From positions 1 to 61,481 of the forward strand of contig JBCDLI010000010.1 in assembly GCA_038745535.1 (NCBI GenBank): a stretch of 61,481 nt of DNA, written 5' to 3'. A program made the position numbers and the translations under genes. Positions 1-7,569 of the stretch are shown here, one piece after another; the first letter of the stretch is position 1, and each line of letters begins with the position of its first letter. The notes under the pieces were generated by a model, which worked only from the letters and a program-made list of their open reading frames with translations, made no database searches and was not told the DNA's origin. This stretch comes from JBCDLI01 sp038745535. Lineage in GTDB: Bacteria > Pseudomonadota > Alphaproteobacteria > Rhizobiales > Rhizobiaceae.

Positions 1-115
1 CATAGCCCCAGCGCTCTGCCAGCAATTCGACTACTAGATTGTCGAGCCGATCAATCTCGTAGCGTACGTCTTCGCGCGTCTCACATTCTGCAGCGGTTTT
101 TAAGCGGTCGACCAT
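1..115 (-). CDS. Chorismate mutase, AroQ type, 3' end cut off by the window edge
   Basis: Only the first 38 codons are inside the window. The start ATG (complement of 113-115) follows a GAGAG stretch that can serve as ribosome binding site. The visible protein contains IDRLDNLVVELLAER (residues 21-35), the first-helix signature of the AroQ chorismate mutase fold, including the Arg at the end of LLAER that contacts the substrate in this family. The enzyme converts chorismate to prephenate on the way to phenylalanine and tyrosine. It lies downstream of gatA on the same strand with 65 bases between them, so co-transcription is possible. The family call rests on this helix alone; a chorismate mutase domain inside a larger protein cannot be excluded because the rest is missing. 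Confidence 0.75.
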   Translation of the reverse strand, partial: MVDRLKTAAECETREDVRYEIDRLDNLVVELLAERWGY

Positions 116-180
116 GTGGCTCTCTTAGTCCTCTTTGGTCGCTGCATGCGATGAAATCATGTCGGCAAATTGCAAGACGA

Positions 181-1722
181 TCACCACCATTTCGTTGGCT
201 CAAATCTGCCAGCAGCCTGCTCAATCACGTGCGCGGTGCGAAACAGAGTTTCCTCGTCAAATGGCTTGCCGATCAATTGCAGGCCAAGCGGCAGGCCTTT
301 GGCGTCGAGCCCTGCAGGAACAGAGATCCCCGGCAGTCCGGCCATGTTCACCGTCACTGTAAAAATGTCGTTCAAGTACATTTTCACCGGATCCGCCGCC
401 ATTTCCTTGTCGCCGATTGGGAAGGCCGCTGATGGCGTTGCAGGCGTCAAAATCGTGTCCACGCCCTCGGCGAAGACGGTCTCGAAGTCACGCTTGATGA
501 GTGTGCGTACCTTTTGCGCTCGAAGGTAGTAGGCATCGTAGTAGCCAGCTGACAGCACGTAGGTGCCAATCATAATCCGACGCTTTACTTCCGACCCGAA
601 ACCGGCAGCGCGGGTGTTCTCGTACATCTCGACGATGTCATTGCCGGGCACACGAAGACCGTATTTTACGCCGTCATAGCGCGCAAGATTGGACGATGCT
701 TCTGCCGGAGCCACGATGTAGTAAGCGGGAAGCGCGTATTTGGTATGCGGCAGAGAAATCTCGACAATTTCCGCGCCTGCATCCTTCAACCAGTCAATGC
801 CCTGCTGCCAGAGTTCGTCGATCTCAGTGGGCATGCCGTCCATGCGGTATTCGGCGGGAATACCCACCTTCATGCCTCTTATAGATTGACCAATCGCGGC
901 TTCGTAGTCAGGCACCGGCAAATCGACAGATGTGGTGTCTTTTGGGTCCACGCTTGCCATCGACTTCAACATGATCGCCGAGTCGCGGACATCGCGCGTG
1001 ATCGGCCCGGCCTGATCAAGCGATGAGGCGAACGCGACTATTCCCCAACGCGAGCAACGTCCATAAGTGGGCTTGATGCCCACAGTGCCCGTGAATGCCG
1101 CGGGCTGCCGGATCGAACCGCCCGTATCCGTCGCGGTGGCGGCTGCGCACAGGCCAGCAGCAACCGCAGATGCAGAGCCTCCCGACGAGCCGCCGGGGAC
1201 CAATGGTGTGTCGTCAATGGTTTCAAATTCAACATGTCCGACGTTTTTGCCATCGGGTCTGGCAATGACAGCGCCGGCGCCCCGGCGCCATGGGTTAGTG
1301 ACTGGCCCATAATAAGAGGTCTCATTGGAAGAGCCCATCGCGAACTCATCCATGTTCAGCTTTCCAAGCATTACCGCGCCGTCGTCACGCAAATTGGCTG
1401 AGACGGTGGACTCATATTTTGGTTTGAACCCGTCGAGAATGTGTGAGCAGGCCTGCGTATGGTGACCCTCGGTGCCGAACAGGTCTTTAATGCCAAGGGG
1501 GATGCCTTCCAGAGGCCGGGCGCCACCGGAAGCGATGCGGTCGTCAGACGCCTTAGCTGCGGTCCGCGCATGATCAGCGGTCACCGACACATATGCATTC
1601 AGCGGGTCTTTCTCGCCGCCTATCGCAGTGAGATAGGCCTCAGTCAATTCAGTCGCTGAGACCTCTTTAGCGGCGATTTTATCGCGAGCCTCGGCTACGG
1701 TGAGGCGTGTGAGTTCGTTCAT
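181..1722 (-). CDS. gatA: Aspartyl/glutamyl-tRNA amidotransferase subunit A
   Basis: GatA is the amidase subunit of the GatCAB complex. It releases ammonia from glutamine, which GatB uses to convert misacylated Glu-tRNA(Gln) or Asp-tRNA(Asn). The amidase-signature catalytic triad is visible: Lys79 (GIPLGIKDLFG), the cis-Ser179 in PGGSSGG and the nucleophile Ser203 in DTGGSIRQP. The Ser-Ser spacing of 24 equals the family norm (S154/S178 in Staphylococcus numbering), but the distance from Lys79 is about 25 residues longer. The extra segment lies at roughly residues 147-171, between NPWRR and LVPGG. The 513-residue length is correspondingly long. gatC lies upstream on the same strand, separated by a small secreted-protein gene. 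No gatB is visible. Confidence 0.96.
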   Translation of the reverse strand: MNELTRLTVAEARDKIAAKEVSATELTEAYLTAIGGEKDPLNAYVSVTADHARTAAKASDDRIASGGARPLEGIPLGIKDLFGTEGHHTQACSHILDGFKPKYESTVSANLRDDGAVMLGKLNMDEFAMGSSNETSYYGPVTNPWRRGAGAVIARPDGKNVGHVEFETIDDTPLVPGGSSGGSASAVAAGLCAAATATDTGGSIRQPAAFTGTVGIKPTYGRCSRWGIVAFASSLDQAGPITRDVRDSAIMLKSMASVDPKDTTSVDLPVPDYEAAIGQSIRGMKVGIPAEYRMDGMPTEIDELWQQGIDWLKDAGAEIVEISLPHTKYALPAYYIVAPAEASSNLARYDGVKYGLRVPGNDIVEMYENTRAAGFGSEVKRRIMIGTYVLSAGYYDAYYLRAQKVRTLIKRDFETVFAEGVDTILTPATPSAAFPIGDKEMAADPVKMYLNDIFTVTVNMAGLPGISVPAGLDAKGLPLGLQLIGKPFDEETLFRTAHVIEQAAGRFEPTKWW

Positions 1723-1749
1723 CGGCTGGGGTCAATCCTAATCGAGATA

Positions 1750-2217
1750 TCAATAATTGGGGCAGCGGGAGTAGACGCCGGAAAGGGTGTTTGCTTCTAA
1801 TGGGTCCTGGCCAATGCGCGCCAGCAACTCGCCGACGACGTACTCATTTTGCGATTGCAGGTTTATCAAATTATCATCGCCAAAGTGGATGATCGCGAGC
1901 TGATCGGGCCTTGTTATGCCGCTGTCATCGGAGCATTGAGCAGTTGCTTGCCAGCTTAGGAGTTCACCGCTTTCTGGATCGCGTTCTGCCGTGAATTCGA
2001 GAAATGTGCAGCCTATCTCATAGCCAAAAACGCCGGCACGATTGATTTGGATTGTGCCATCCAGATCCGATGGCGTGGCAGCGCCGGGACAAAAACGGAG
2101 ATCACGAGAGAAAACCGCAGTGCCCTCGAGAAATTCCGGTACAGACACCTCTTCGGCAAGCGCGACAGACGCTGACAATAACGACGCGCAAATTGCGCAC
2201 AGCAAACGCAAAATCAT
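1750..2217 (-). CDS. Small secreted protein of unknown function
   Basis: This 155-residue protein has a clear Sec signal peptide: a hydrophobic core at about residues 3-20 ending in a VALA-EE cleavage site. The mature part is acidic and carries four cysteines (in FCPG, GCTF, QCSD, RCPN), enough for two disulphides in the periplasm. I recognise no family. Its ATG overlaps the gatC stop in an ATGA arrangement, and gatA follows 27 bases downstream, so it is translationally coupled inside a gatC-X-gatA operon. The signal peptide makes a direct part in tRNA amidation unlikely; the association is probably positional. Confidence 0.8.
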   Translation of the reverse strand: MILRLLCAICASLLSASVALAEEVSVPEFLEGTAVFSRDLRFCPGAATPSDLDGTIQINRAGVFGYEIGCTFLEFTAERDPESGELLSWQATAQCSDDSGITRPDQLAIIHFGDDNLINLQSQNEYVVGELLARIGQDPLEANTLSGVYSRCPNY

Positions 2218-2501
2218 TCAACAACTTTCGGCACGAGGAAGAAGTTCTCTTCCGAAATTGGTGCATTGGCGGTGATGTCGGCTGCTTTGCTTCCGTCTGT
2301 CACCGCGTCGATGCGCTTCTTCATATCGACAGCGACTACCGATGTCATAGGCTCAACGCCCTCGATATCGACTTCGTTCAATTGTTCCACAAATCCGAGG
2401 ATCGTATTCAATTCGCCTTCCAAATTGGCAACTTCGTCGTCCGAGACGGCAATACGTGCCAGTTTTGCGACTCGTTTTACGGTCTGAGTATCAATTGACA
2501 T
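2214..2501 (-). CDS. gatC: Aspartyl/glutamyl-tRNA amidotransferase subunit C
   Basis: GatC is the small belt-like subunit that holds the GatA-GatB interface together. The 95-residue product starts MSIDTQTVKRVAKLARIAV, the usual GatC N-terminus, and contains LEGELNTILGFVEQLNEVD, the conserved helix that packs on GatA. I use the ATG at 2501 rather than upstream codons because family members start directly before this helix. The stop overlaps the next gene start by ATGA. Confidence 0.95.
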   Translation of the reverse strand: MSIDTQTVKRVAKLARIAVSDDEVANLEGELNTILGFVEQLNEVDIEGVEPMTSVVAVDMKKRIDAVTDGSKAADITANAPISEENFFLVPKVVE

Positions 2502-2594
2502 CGAACAGCTCCAAGTTGGTGTTGCTATAGCTTTGGGGTCATTGCGGTGCAACACGGGCAACGTCGGAAATTGTCAAACAGAGGTATTCTGCCT

Positions 2595-3371
2595 TTATGC
2601 GAAAACTGTCAGTTCTTTGCGGACGTATTTGCCAATGATGACTGTAACCGCGACCGTGGCAAGAACACCGACGACCAGCACAGCACCAATAAGCAAAGAC
2701 GTGTCTTCACCCACCGCACTGCTCGCAAGTTGAAATACGATCACCTTTGCGACGGTGCCGGGAATAATCCCAAGGGCAGACGCTATAAGATAATCGCGTG
2801 TCTTGGTTCGCATCATGCCAAACAGATAATTCTGTGCAGCAAAGGGAATTATTGGTGATTGGCGCATCAGCAGAACGATGCGAAAGCCATCATTTGCGAC
2901 CGCGTTCTCAATCCCCCGTGTGATGCGATAACGGTCGCAAAACCAGCTTAGGTGTTTTGCAAAGAAGGTTCTGGCCACTGCAAACGCTATGCTCTGGCCG
3001 ATCGTCGCTCCCGCCCATGTAATTGCAATAGCCCACCAGCCGAAAAGCAACGTGTAGCTAAATGTAAGAAACGATGCGGGCGCTGCGAAGATGACAGCCA
3101 CCGTGTAAATCAAAATCGAAGAGCCGACCTGAAGCGGCATAGGCAAAGATTGAAGAGCATCCATCCCTTCGTTGAACTGCATAATGGAGCGCTGTTGCAG
3201 CGCATCAATTTTACCAAACAGGCCCTCACCGATCGCCATCCAGATCGGGAATTCTAACGACCAGACTGCTATCGAAGCGAAGGCAACAACCAGCAGACCC
3301 AGCAGCAGAAGCGTTGGGCGAACCGTGGTCGGCCTCTCACCTGAGTTGGTTTCAACTTTGTTGCCTGACAT
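2595..3371 (-). CDS. TVP38/TMEM64 family membrane protein (VTT domain)
   Basis: A 258-residue inner-membrane protein with a cytoplasmic N-terminus, one membrane segment at about 20-42, then a central VTT (SNARE-associated) domain. It has the family signature of a hydrophobic re-entrant segment followed by FGWWAIAITWAGATIGQSIAF and the later stretch FRIVLLMRQSPIIPFAAQNYLFG, in which the Arg and the double-Pro region are conserved. Relatives such as DedA proteins support membrane-potential homeostasis and lipid scrambling or transport; the substrate of this subgroup is unknown. It is divergent from ruvX, with only 30 bases between the two start codons. Confidence 0.85.
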   Translation of the reverse strand: MSGNKVETNSGERPTTVRPTLLLLGLLVVAFASIAVWSLEFPIWMAIGEGLFGKIDALQQRSIMQFNEGMDALQSLPMPLQVGSSILIYTVAVIFAAPASFLTFSYTLLFGWWAIAITWAGATIGQSIAFAVARTFFAKHLSWFCDRYRITRGIENAVANDGFRIVLLMRQSPIIPFAAQNYLFGMMRTKTRDYLIASALGIIPGTVAKVIVFQLASSAVGEDTSLLIGAVLVVGVLATVAVTVIIGKYVRKELTVFA

Positions 3372-3401
3372 ATCCGGTTCTTTTCTGTAAGCGCGGCAGT
3401 C

Positions 3402-3878
3402 ATGCCAATCGTATCATTGAATGAAATGCTGACAGTTCGTGAAAGACAAGTGCTCGCAGGACTTGATCTCGGCACGAAGACGATCGGCTTGGCGGTATCG
3501 GATCGACTGTGGCAGCTGGCTCACCCGCGACCTGTACTCAAGCGCACGAAGTTTCAAAAAGACGCTGCGAAGCTGCTGGAATTCGTCAGTGCAGAGAGCG
3601 TAGGCGGGTTTATTTTAGGCTTACCGCTCAATATGGACGGGACAGAAGGCCCCAGAGCACAATCAACGCGGGCATTCGCCAACAATCTTGTCTCGCAAAC
3701 CGAAATCCCAATCGCGTTTTGGGATGAACGGCTTTCAACAGTGGCCGCGGAACGCTCGCTTTTGGAAATGGATCTAAGCCGCAAAAAGCGCGCGGGCCGA
3801 ATCGACTCGGCTGCCGCGTGTTTCATTCTACAAGGTGCGTTGGATCGGCTTTATTTGATGGGTGAAGATGACGACTGA
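3402..3878 (+). CDS. ruvX: Holliday junction resolvase-like protein RuvX/YqgF
   Basis: A 158-residue protein with the RNase H-like fold of the YqgF family, implicated in pre-16S rRNA 5'-end processing and long considered a putative Holliday junction resolvase. The acidic active-site motifs are present: GLDLGTKTIGLAVSD (about 19-33), GLPLNMDGTEGP, WDERLSTVAAE, and the final D in RIDSAAACFILQ. An N-terminal extension of about 15 residues before the core makes internal starts possible. The stop is followed convergently by a small membrane protein whose 3' end overlaps this gene by 28 bases. pyrB follows on the same strand about 740 bases on; in many Hyphomicrobiales ruvX and pyrB are close neighbours. 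Confidence 0.93.
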   Translation: MPIVSLNEMLTVRERQVLAGLDLGTKTIGLAVSDRLWQLAHPRPVLKRTKFQKDAAKLLEFVSAESVGGFILGLPLNMDGTEGPRAQSTRAFANNLVSQTEIPIAFWDERLSTVAAERSLLEMDLSRKKRAGRIDSAAACFILQGALDRLYLMGEDDD

Positions 3879-4168
3879 AGTGAAGCTGGTTCGCTCGCAC
3901 TTTTATTCCACCACGCTTTGATTTCTCGACGCTTCCTGAATGCATAGATGCCGAAAATAATGAATGTATCGACAATACAGGCCTTGGCGATGATGCTGAT
4001 AATCTGCGCCTGCTCCAGCCCCGTCACCTGCTTATAGATCGCAAAGACAATGTCGAAATTTGCTTTTGAAAAGAAGCTTAAGCCGAAATTGATGTCATTG
4101 GATGCCAGATAGAACCAGCCCCAGAAGAGCGACATCGGCAGGAACCAGAAGTAAAAGATATAACGCAA
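3851..4168 (-). CDS. Small membrane protein, DUF6105-like
   Basis: A 105-residue protein with two membrane segments (about residues 2-23 and 66-84) and a basic, then serine-rich, cytoplasmic tail. The start is a TTG preceded by AGGACACCATC, which provides a weak ribosome binding site; no in-frame ATG precedes the first membrane helix. The N-terminal FYFWFLPMSLFWGWFYLAS pattern resembles a short conserved alphaproteobacterial membrane protein (DUF6105), recalled from memory and not checked. No function is known. The 3' end overlaps ruvX on the other strand. Confidence 0.7.
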   Translation of the reverse strand: MRYIFYFWFLPMSLFWGWFYLASNDINFGLSFFSKANFDIVFAIYKQVTGLEQAQIISIIAKACIVDTFIIFGIYAFRKRREIKAWWNKSASEPASLQSSSSPIK

Positions 4169-4177
4169 GATGGTGTC

Positions 4178-4456
4178 CTATCTGGAGTTGGGTCGGGAGG
4201 AGAGCCAAGCCACATGTGTTCTGAGTTCTTTGTCAGTAAGGGTGCGGCGTACCGCTGAAATGCGATTGTAAAGTTCGGCGGTTTGGCTTTTCGCGCGCAC
4301 CAGCAACGAGAGCATCGCCGCGGCCAGTACGAGTTGGACCGCAATTGCTCCGGAATTGATAAGTATCTCTGCTGAAAAGGAAGCGCCGATAAGGATCGTT
4401 GCATAAACCAAGGCCGTCGAAGTGACCCACATCGCGCTGTTCAGTGTTTTCGTCAT
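4178..4456 (-). CDS. Small membrane protein of unknown function
   Basis: A 92-residue protein with two hydrophobic segments (about 9-30 and 36-53) followed by a basic, probably cytoplasmic, C-terminal region. A GTGAGGTAGT stretch immediately before the ATG is a good ribosome binding site. It lies just upstream of the DUF6105-like gene on the same strand (9 bases between them), so both are probably translated from one transcript. No family recognised; the coding call rests on the ribosome binding site, the helices and the operon position. Confidence 0.6.
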   Translation of the reverse strand: MTKTLNSAMWVTSTALVYATILIGASFSAEILINSGAIAVQLVLAAAMLSLLVRAKSQTAELYNRISAVRRTLTDKELRTHVAWLSSRPNSR

Positions 4457-4621
4457 ACTACCTCACTGGTAGTAAGATCGCAGTCATGCATTGTCTGAGC
4501 AAATGAAACCATTTGTTAAGGTTAATTTTGATGGGCGCTTCTGAGCGGTGCTGGTGGAAAACTCGCATTCCAACAAACGTTGGCTTGCTGTCCTGACCGC
4601 GCAAAAGTAGGACACCGGTTT

Positions 4622-5614
4622 GTGACCGACCTCGAAAACGCCCACCCCCGCGCGTCTGATGGGCCCGATAAGCGCTTTCTTCACCAACACTTGCTTGGCA
4701 TTGAGGGCCTTTCCGCGCCCGACATTGAGCTGCTTATTGAACGTGCAGAAGCGGCGGTAGAGCTTTCAAAAACGCGTGACCGCAAAGCCGCCCCTCTCCA
4801 TGGGCGCACGCAGATCAATCTCTTTTTTGAAGCGTCAACAAGAACACAGGCATCGTTTGAGATCGCGGGCAAGCGATTGGGTGCGGACGTATTGAACATG
4901 GCCGTCGCATCTTCGTCGGTGAAAAAGGGCGAAACGCTTATCGATACGGCAATGACGCTGAACGCGATGCATCCTGATATTTTGGTTATTCGACATCCGA
5001 GTGCCGGTGCAGCAGCGCTGCTTTCTCAAAAAGTCGGATGCAGCGTGGTCAATGCAGGCGATGGCGCTCACGAACATCCAACTCAAGCGCTTCTGGATGC
5101 GCTCACGATCAAGCGGCATAAGGGTAAGATAGGTGGGCTCGTCGTCGCCATTTGTGGCGATGTTCTTCACAGTCGCGTTGCCCGATCAAATATCATTTTG
5201 CTCACCAAGATGGGAGCGAAAGTTCGCTTGGTGGGGCCGTCCACGCTTATACCAGAAAGCGCTCAGGAGTTGGGTGTCGAAGTGTTTAGCGACATGCGTT
5301 TGGGGCTCTCAGGAGCCGATGTCGTAATGATGCTGCGGCTTCAGCGTGAGCGAATGAACGCAGCATTCGTTCCGTCTGTGCGCGAGTATTATCGCCACTT
5401 CGGTCTCGATGATCGGAGTATGAGGTATGCTGCGTCCGATGCACTTGTCATGCACCCTGGGCCGATGAACCGAGGTGTGGAGATATCGTCTGATGTCGCG
5501 GACGGACCGCAAAGTGTCATTGAAGAGCAGGTCGAGATGGGCGTTGCGGTGCGTATGGCCGTTATGCAAGCAGTGCTTGAGGCGTCAGACACTCGGTCGG
5601 GTGAGCCGAGATGA
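4622..5614 (+). CDS. pyrB: Aspartate carbamoyltransferase catalytic subunit
   Basis: PyrB condenses carbamoyl phosphate with aspartate, the committed step of pyrimidine synthesis. The carbamoyl-phosphate motif is ASTRTQASFE, and the later HEHPTQALLDA, VMHPGPMNRGVE and MLRLQRERM motifs are all family hallmarks. I use the GTG at 4622 (330 residues), preceded by AGGACACC; a TTG at 4580 would add 14 residues not expected in the family. The stop overlaps the start of the dihydroorotase-like gene by four bases (ATGA). No pyrI is present; in this lineage the partner is the inactive dihydroorotase next door. Confidence 0.96.
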   Translation: MTDLENAHPRASDGPDKRFLHQHLLGIEGLSAPDIELLIERAEAAVELSKTRDRKAAPLHGRTQINLFFEASTRTQASFEIAGKRLGADVLNMAVASSSVKKGETLIDTAMTLNAMHPDILVIRHPSAGAAALLSQKVGCSVVNAGDGAHEHPTQALLDALTIKRHKGKIGGLVVAICGDVLHSRVARSNIILLTKMGAKVRLVGPSTLIPESAQELGVEVFSDMRLGLSGADVVMMLRLQRERMNAAFVPSVREYYRHFGLDDRSMRYAASDALVMHPGPMNRGVEISSDVADGPQSVIEEQVEMGVAVRMAVMQAVLEASDTRSGEPR

Positions 5615-6963
5615 GCATCTTCTTCGCAACGCCAAATGGGCTTGTGCCGAGCAGTGGCCGTTCCGCGTGGATCAACGCGAGCATATACGATCCGTCTCAA
5701 GGATTATCGGGCGTTCGAGGTGGGATTCTCATCAGTGACGGCAGAATTGAAGCTATCGGCGCCGAAGTTCATTCTGAAAATCTTGGATCTGACGTCGAGG
5801 TCCGTGATCTTGGTGGCGCCGTCCTTATTCCCGGTCTCATTGATATGCGATGTCACATCAGCGAGCCGGGCGGTGAAAGTCGTGAGACCATAGCCTCGGC
5901 CAGCCGCGCTGCTGCTGCAGGCGGTATTACATCCGTCGTGATGATGCCAGACACTGATCCAGCCATGGATGACGTTGCGCTGATCGATTTGGCGCTTCGG
6001 ACGTCGCGTGAAACGGCGATAACGCGCATACTCCCGAGCGCGGCGACCACGCGGAACTTCGGTGGGCGTGAGATGACCGAGTACGGCCTTATGCAAGCGG
6101 CTGGTGCGGTCATGCTTTCACAGGCCGGTACGACCATCATGGATGCCGGCGTCGTTCGACGGTCTATGACGTATGCAGCTGATTTTGATATGCTTTATGG
6201 GCACGTCTCCCACGATCCGCACTTGGCTGGCGGCGGCGTTATGAATGAAAGCGTTCTGTCGACAAGGCTGGGACTTCCTGGAATGCCTCGAGAGGCTGAG
6301 CTGCTTCCACTAGAGCGCGATCTCCGTTTAGCGCGGCTTTCGAAAGTCCGTTATCATGCGGAGAAGATATCGACCGAAATGTCCGAAAGCGCCGTGGCCC
6401 GCGCGAAAGACGAAGGTTTGGCGGTCAGCGCTGGTGTCACGATAAACCATCTGCTCCTGACAGAAGATGATATCGGCGAGTATCGGACGTTCTTCAAACT
6501 AGCGCCGCCTTTGCGCTCGGATGAAGATCGCATCGCGCTGCTATCGGCTGTAAAAAGCGGCACCATTGACGTGATTTGCTCTGCGCATAACCCGCAAGGC
6601 GTGGACCGCAAACGCCTACCATTTGAAGAAGCAACCGACGGGGCGATTGGTCTTGAAACGCTTCTTGCCGCGGGCTTAGAGCTTGTTCACTCAGATCAAT
6701 TGTCATTGGATGATCTCGTGCGCGCGATGGCCAACCGTCCTGCCAAGCTTCTCAAACTCGAAAGTGGACGACTTGCACCAGGCGCAAATGCAGACTTCGC
6801 CGTGGTTGATCCGGATTTGAAATGGACGGTGAATGTCGGCCAACTTCAATCAAAGTCTAAAAACACCTGCTTCGAAGATCGCGAATTTCGCGGGCGCGTG
6901 ATTGAGACAGTCGTCGGAGGTCGTACGGTTTTCTCACTTCACGGCAACGCCTCAGCGGCGTAA
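5611..6963 (+). CDS. Dihydroorotase-like protein without intact metal site (PyrC'/PyrX type)
   Basis: A 450-residue amidohydrolase-fold protein translationally coupled to pyrB. True class I dihydroorotases carry D-x-H-x-H-x-R at the end of strand 1. Here the segment reads DMRCHISEPG (residues 78-87): the first zinc His is Arg80 and the Arg of the motif is Ser84; only His82 is kept. The catalytic Asp of the TDHAP motif is also lost (SAHNPQ, Ala325). By analogy with the non-catalytic PyrC' of Pseudomonas, it most likely forms the structural partner of aspartate carbamoyltransferase. An active dihydroorotase should then be encoded elsewhere. Annotation simply as dihydroorotase would be misleading. 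Confidence 0.88.
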   Translation: MSIFFATPNGLVPSSGRSAWINASIYDPSQGLSGVRGGILISDGRIEAIGAEVHSENLGSDVEVRDLGGAVLIPGLIDMRCHISEPGGESRETIASASRAAAAGGITSVVMMPDTDPAMDDVALIDLALRTSRETAITRILPSAATTRNFGGREMTEYGLMQAAGAVMLSQAGTTIMDAGVVRRSMTYAADFDMLYGHVSHDPHLAGGGVMNESVLSTRLGLPGMPREAELLPLERDLRLARLSKVRYHAEKISTEMSESAVARAKDEGLAVSAGVTINHLLLTEDDIGEYRTFFKLAPPLRSDEDRIALLSAVKSGTIDVICSAHNPQGVDRKRLPFEEATDGAIGLETLLAAGLELVHSDQLSLDDLVRAMANRPAKLLKLESGRLAPGANADFAVVDPDLKWTVNVGQLQSKSKNTCFEDREFRGRVIETVVGGRTVFSLHGNASAA

Positions 6964-6972
6964 GCGCACTCC

Positions 6973-7569
6973 ATGGATCAGTTCACGCTCATCGCTGCGA
7001 TCGTAGGCTATTTTTGCGGGTCACTTCCGTTCGGCTTGCTACTCACTCGATTTGCGGGTTTAGGCGACATCCGCGGCGTGGGCTCCGGCAACATCGGAGC
7101 CACAAATGTTTTGCGTACGGGAAATAAAAAACTGGCGGCGCTTACCCTGGCTTTGGACGCACTTAAGGGGTTGGTGCCAGTTCTAGTGTTTGGTTATCTC
7201 ACCGCTGAGCCCAACTCTCCACCGAGCGTTGTTGCAGGACTAAGCGCGTTTTTCGGTCACCTGTATCCCGTTTGGTTGCGGTTCAAAGGTGGTAAGGGTG
7301 TTGCGACCTACCTGGGCGTCACTGCTGGCTTTTCTCTCCTCGCACTGTTCGTGTTCGCCGCCACATGGCTGTTGACCGCCTACCTTACGAAATTTTCGTC
7401 TCTGGCCGCGTTAGTCGCAACCGTATCGGTCACGCTCGCCATGTTTGCCTTTACCGATCTGCCACTCGGTGTACTCTATCTGGGCTTGGCCGTCCTCATT
7501 TTCTGGAAACACCGTGAGAATATCAGTCGGCTTCTTGCTGGAACCGAATCGCGGATCGGTGCGAAGTGA
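6973..7569 (+). CDS. plsY: Glycerol-3-phosphate acyltransferase PlsY
   Basis: PlsY transfers the acyl chain from acyl-phosphate to glycerol-3-phosphate in the inner membrane, the first step of phospholipid synthesis. The 198-residue protein has about five to seven membrane segments and the three cytoplasmic motifs of the family: GSLPFGLLL followed by GSGNIGATNVLRTG, then FKGGKGVATYLG, and the C-terminal WKHRENISRLL. It begins 9 bases after the pyrC-like stop and overlaps dprA by four bases, so it sits in the middle of a tight operon. Confidence 0.95.
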   Translation: MDQFTLIAAIVGYFCGSLPFGLLLTRFAGLGDIRGVGSGNIGATNVLRTGNKKLAALTLALDALKGLVPVLVFGYLTAEPNSPPSVVAGLSAFFGHLYPVWLRFKGGKGVATYLGVTAGFSLLALFVFAATWLLTAYLTKFSSLAALVATVSVTLAMFAFTDLPLGVLYLGLAVLIFWKHRENISRLLAGTESRIGAK

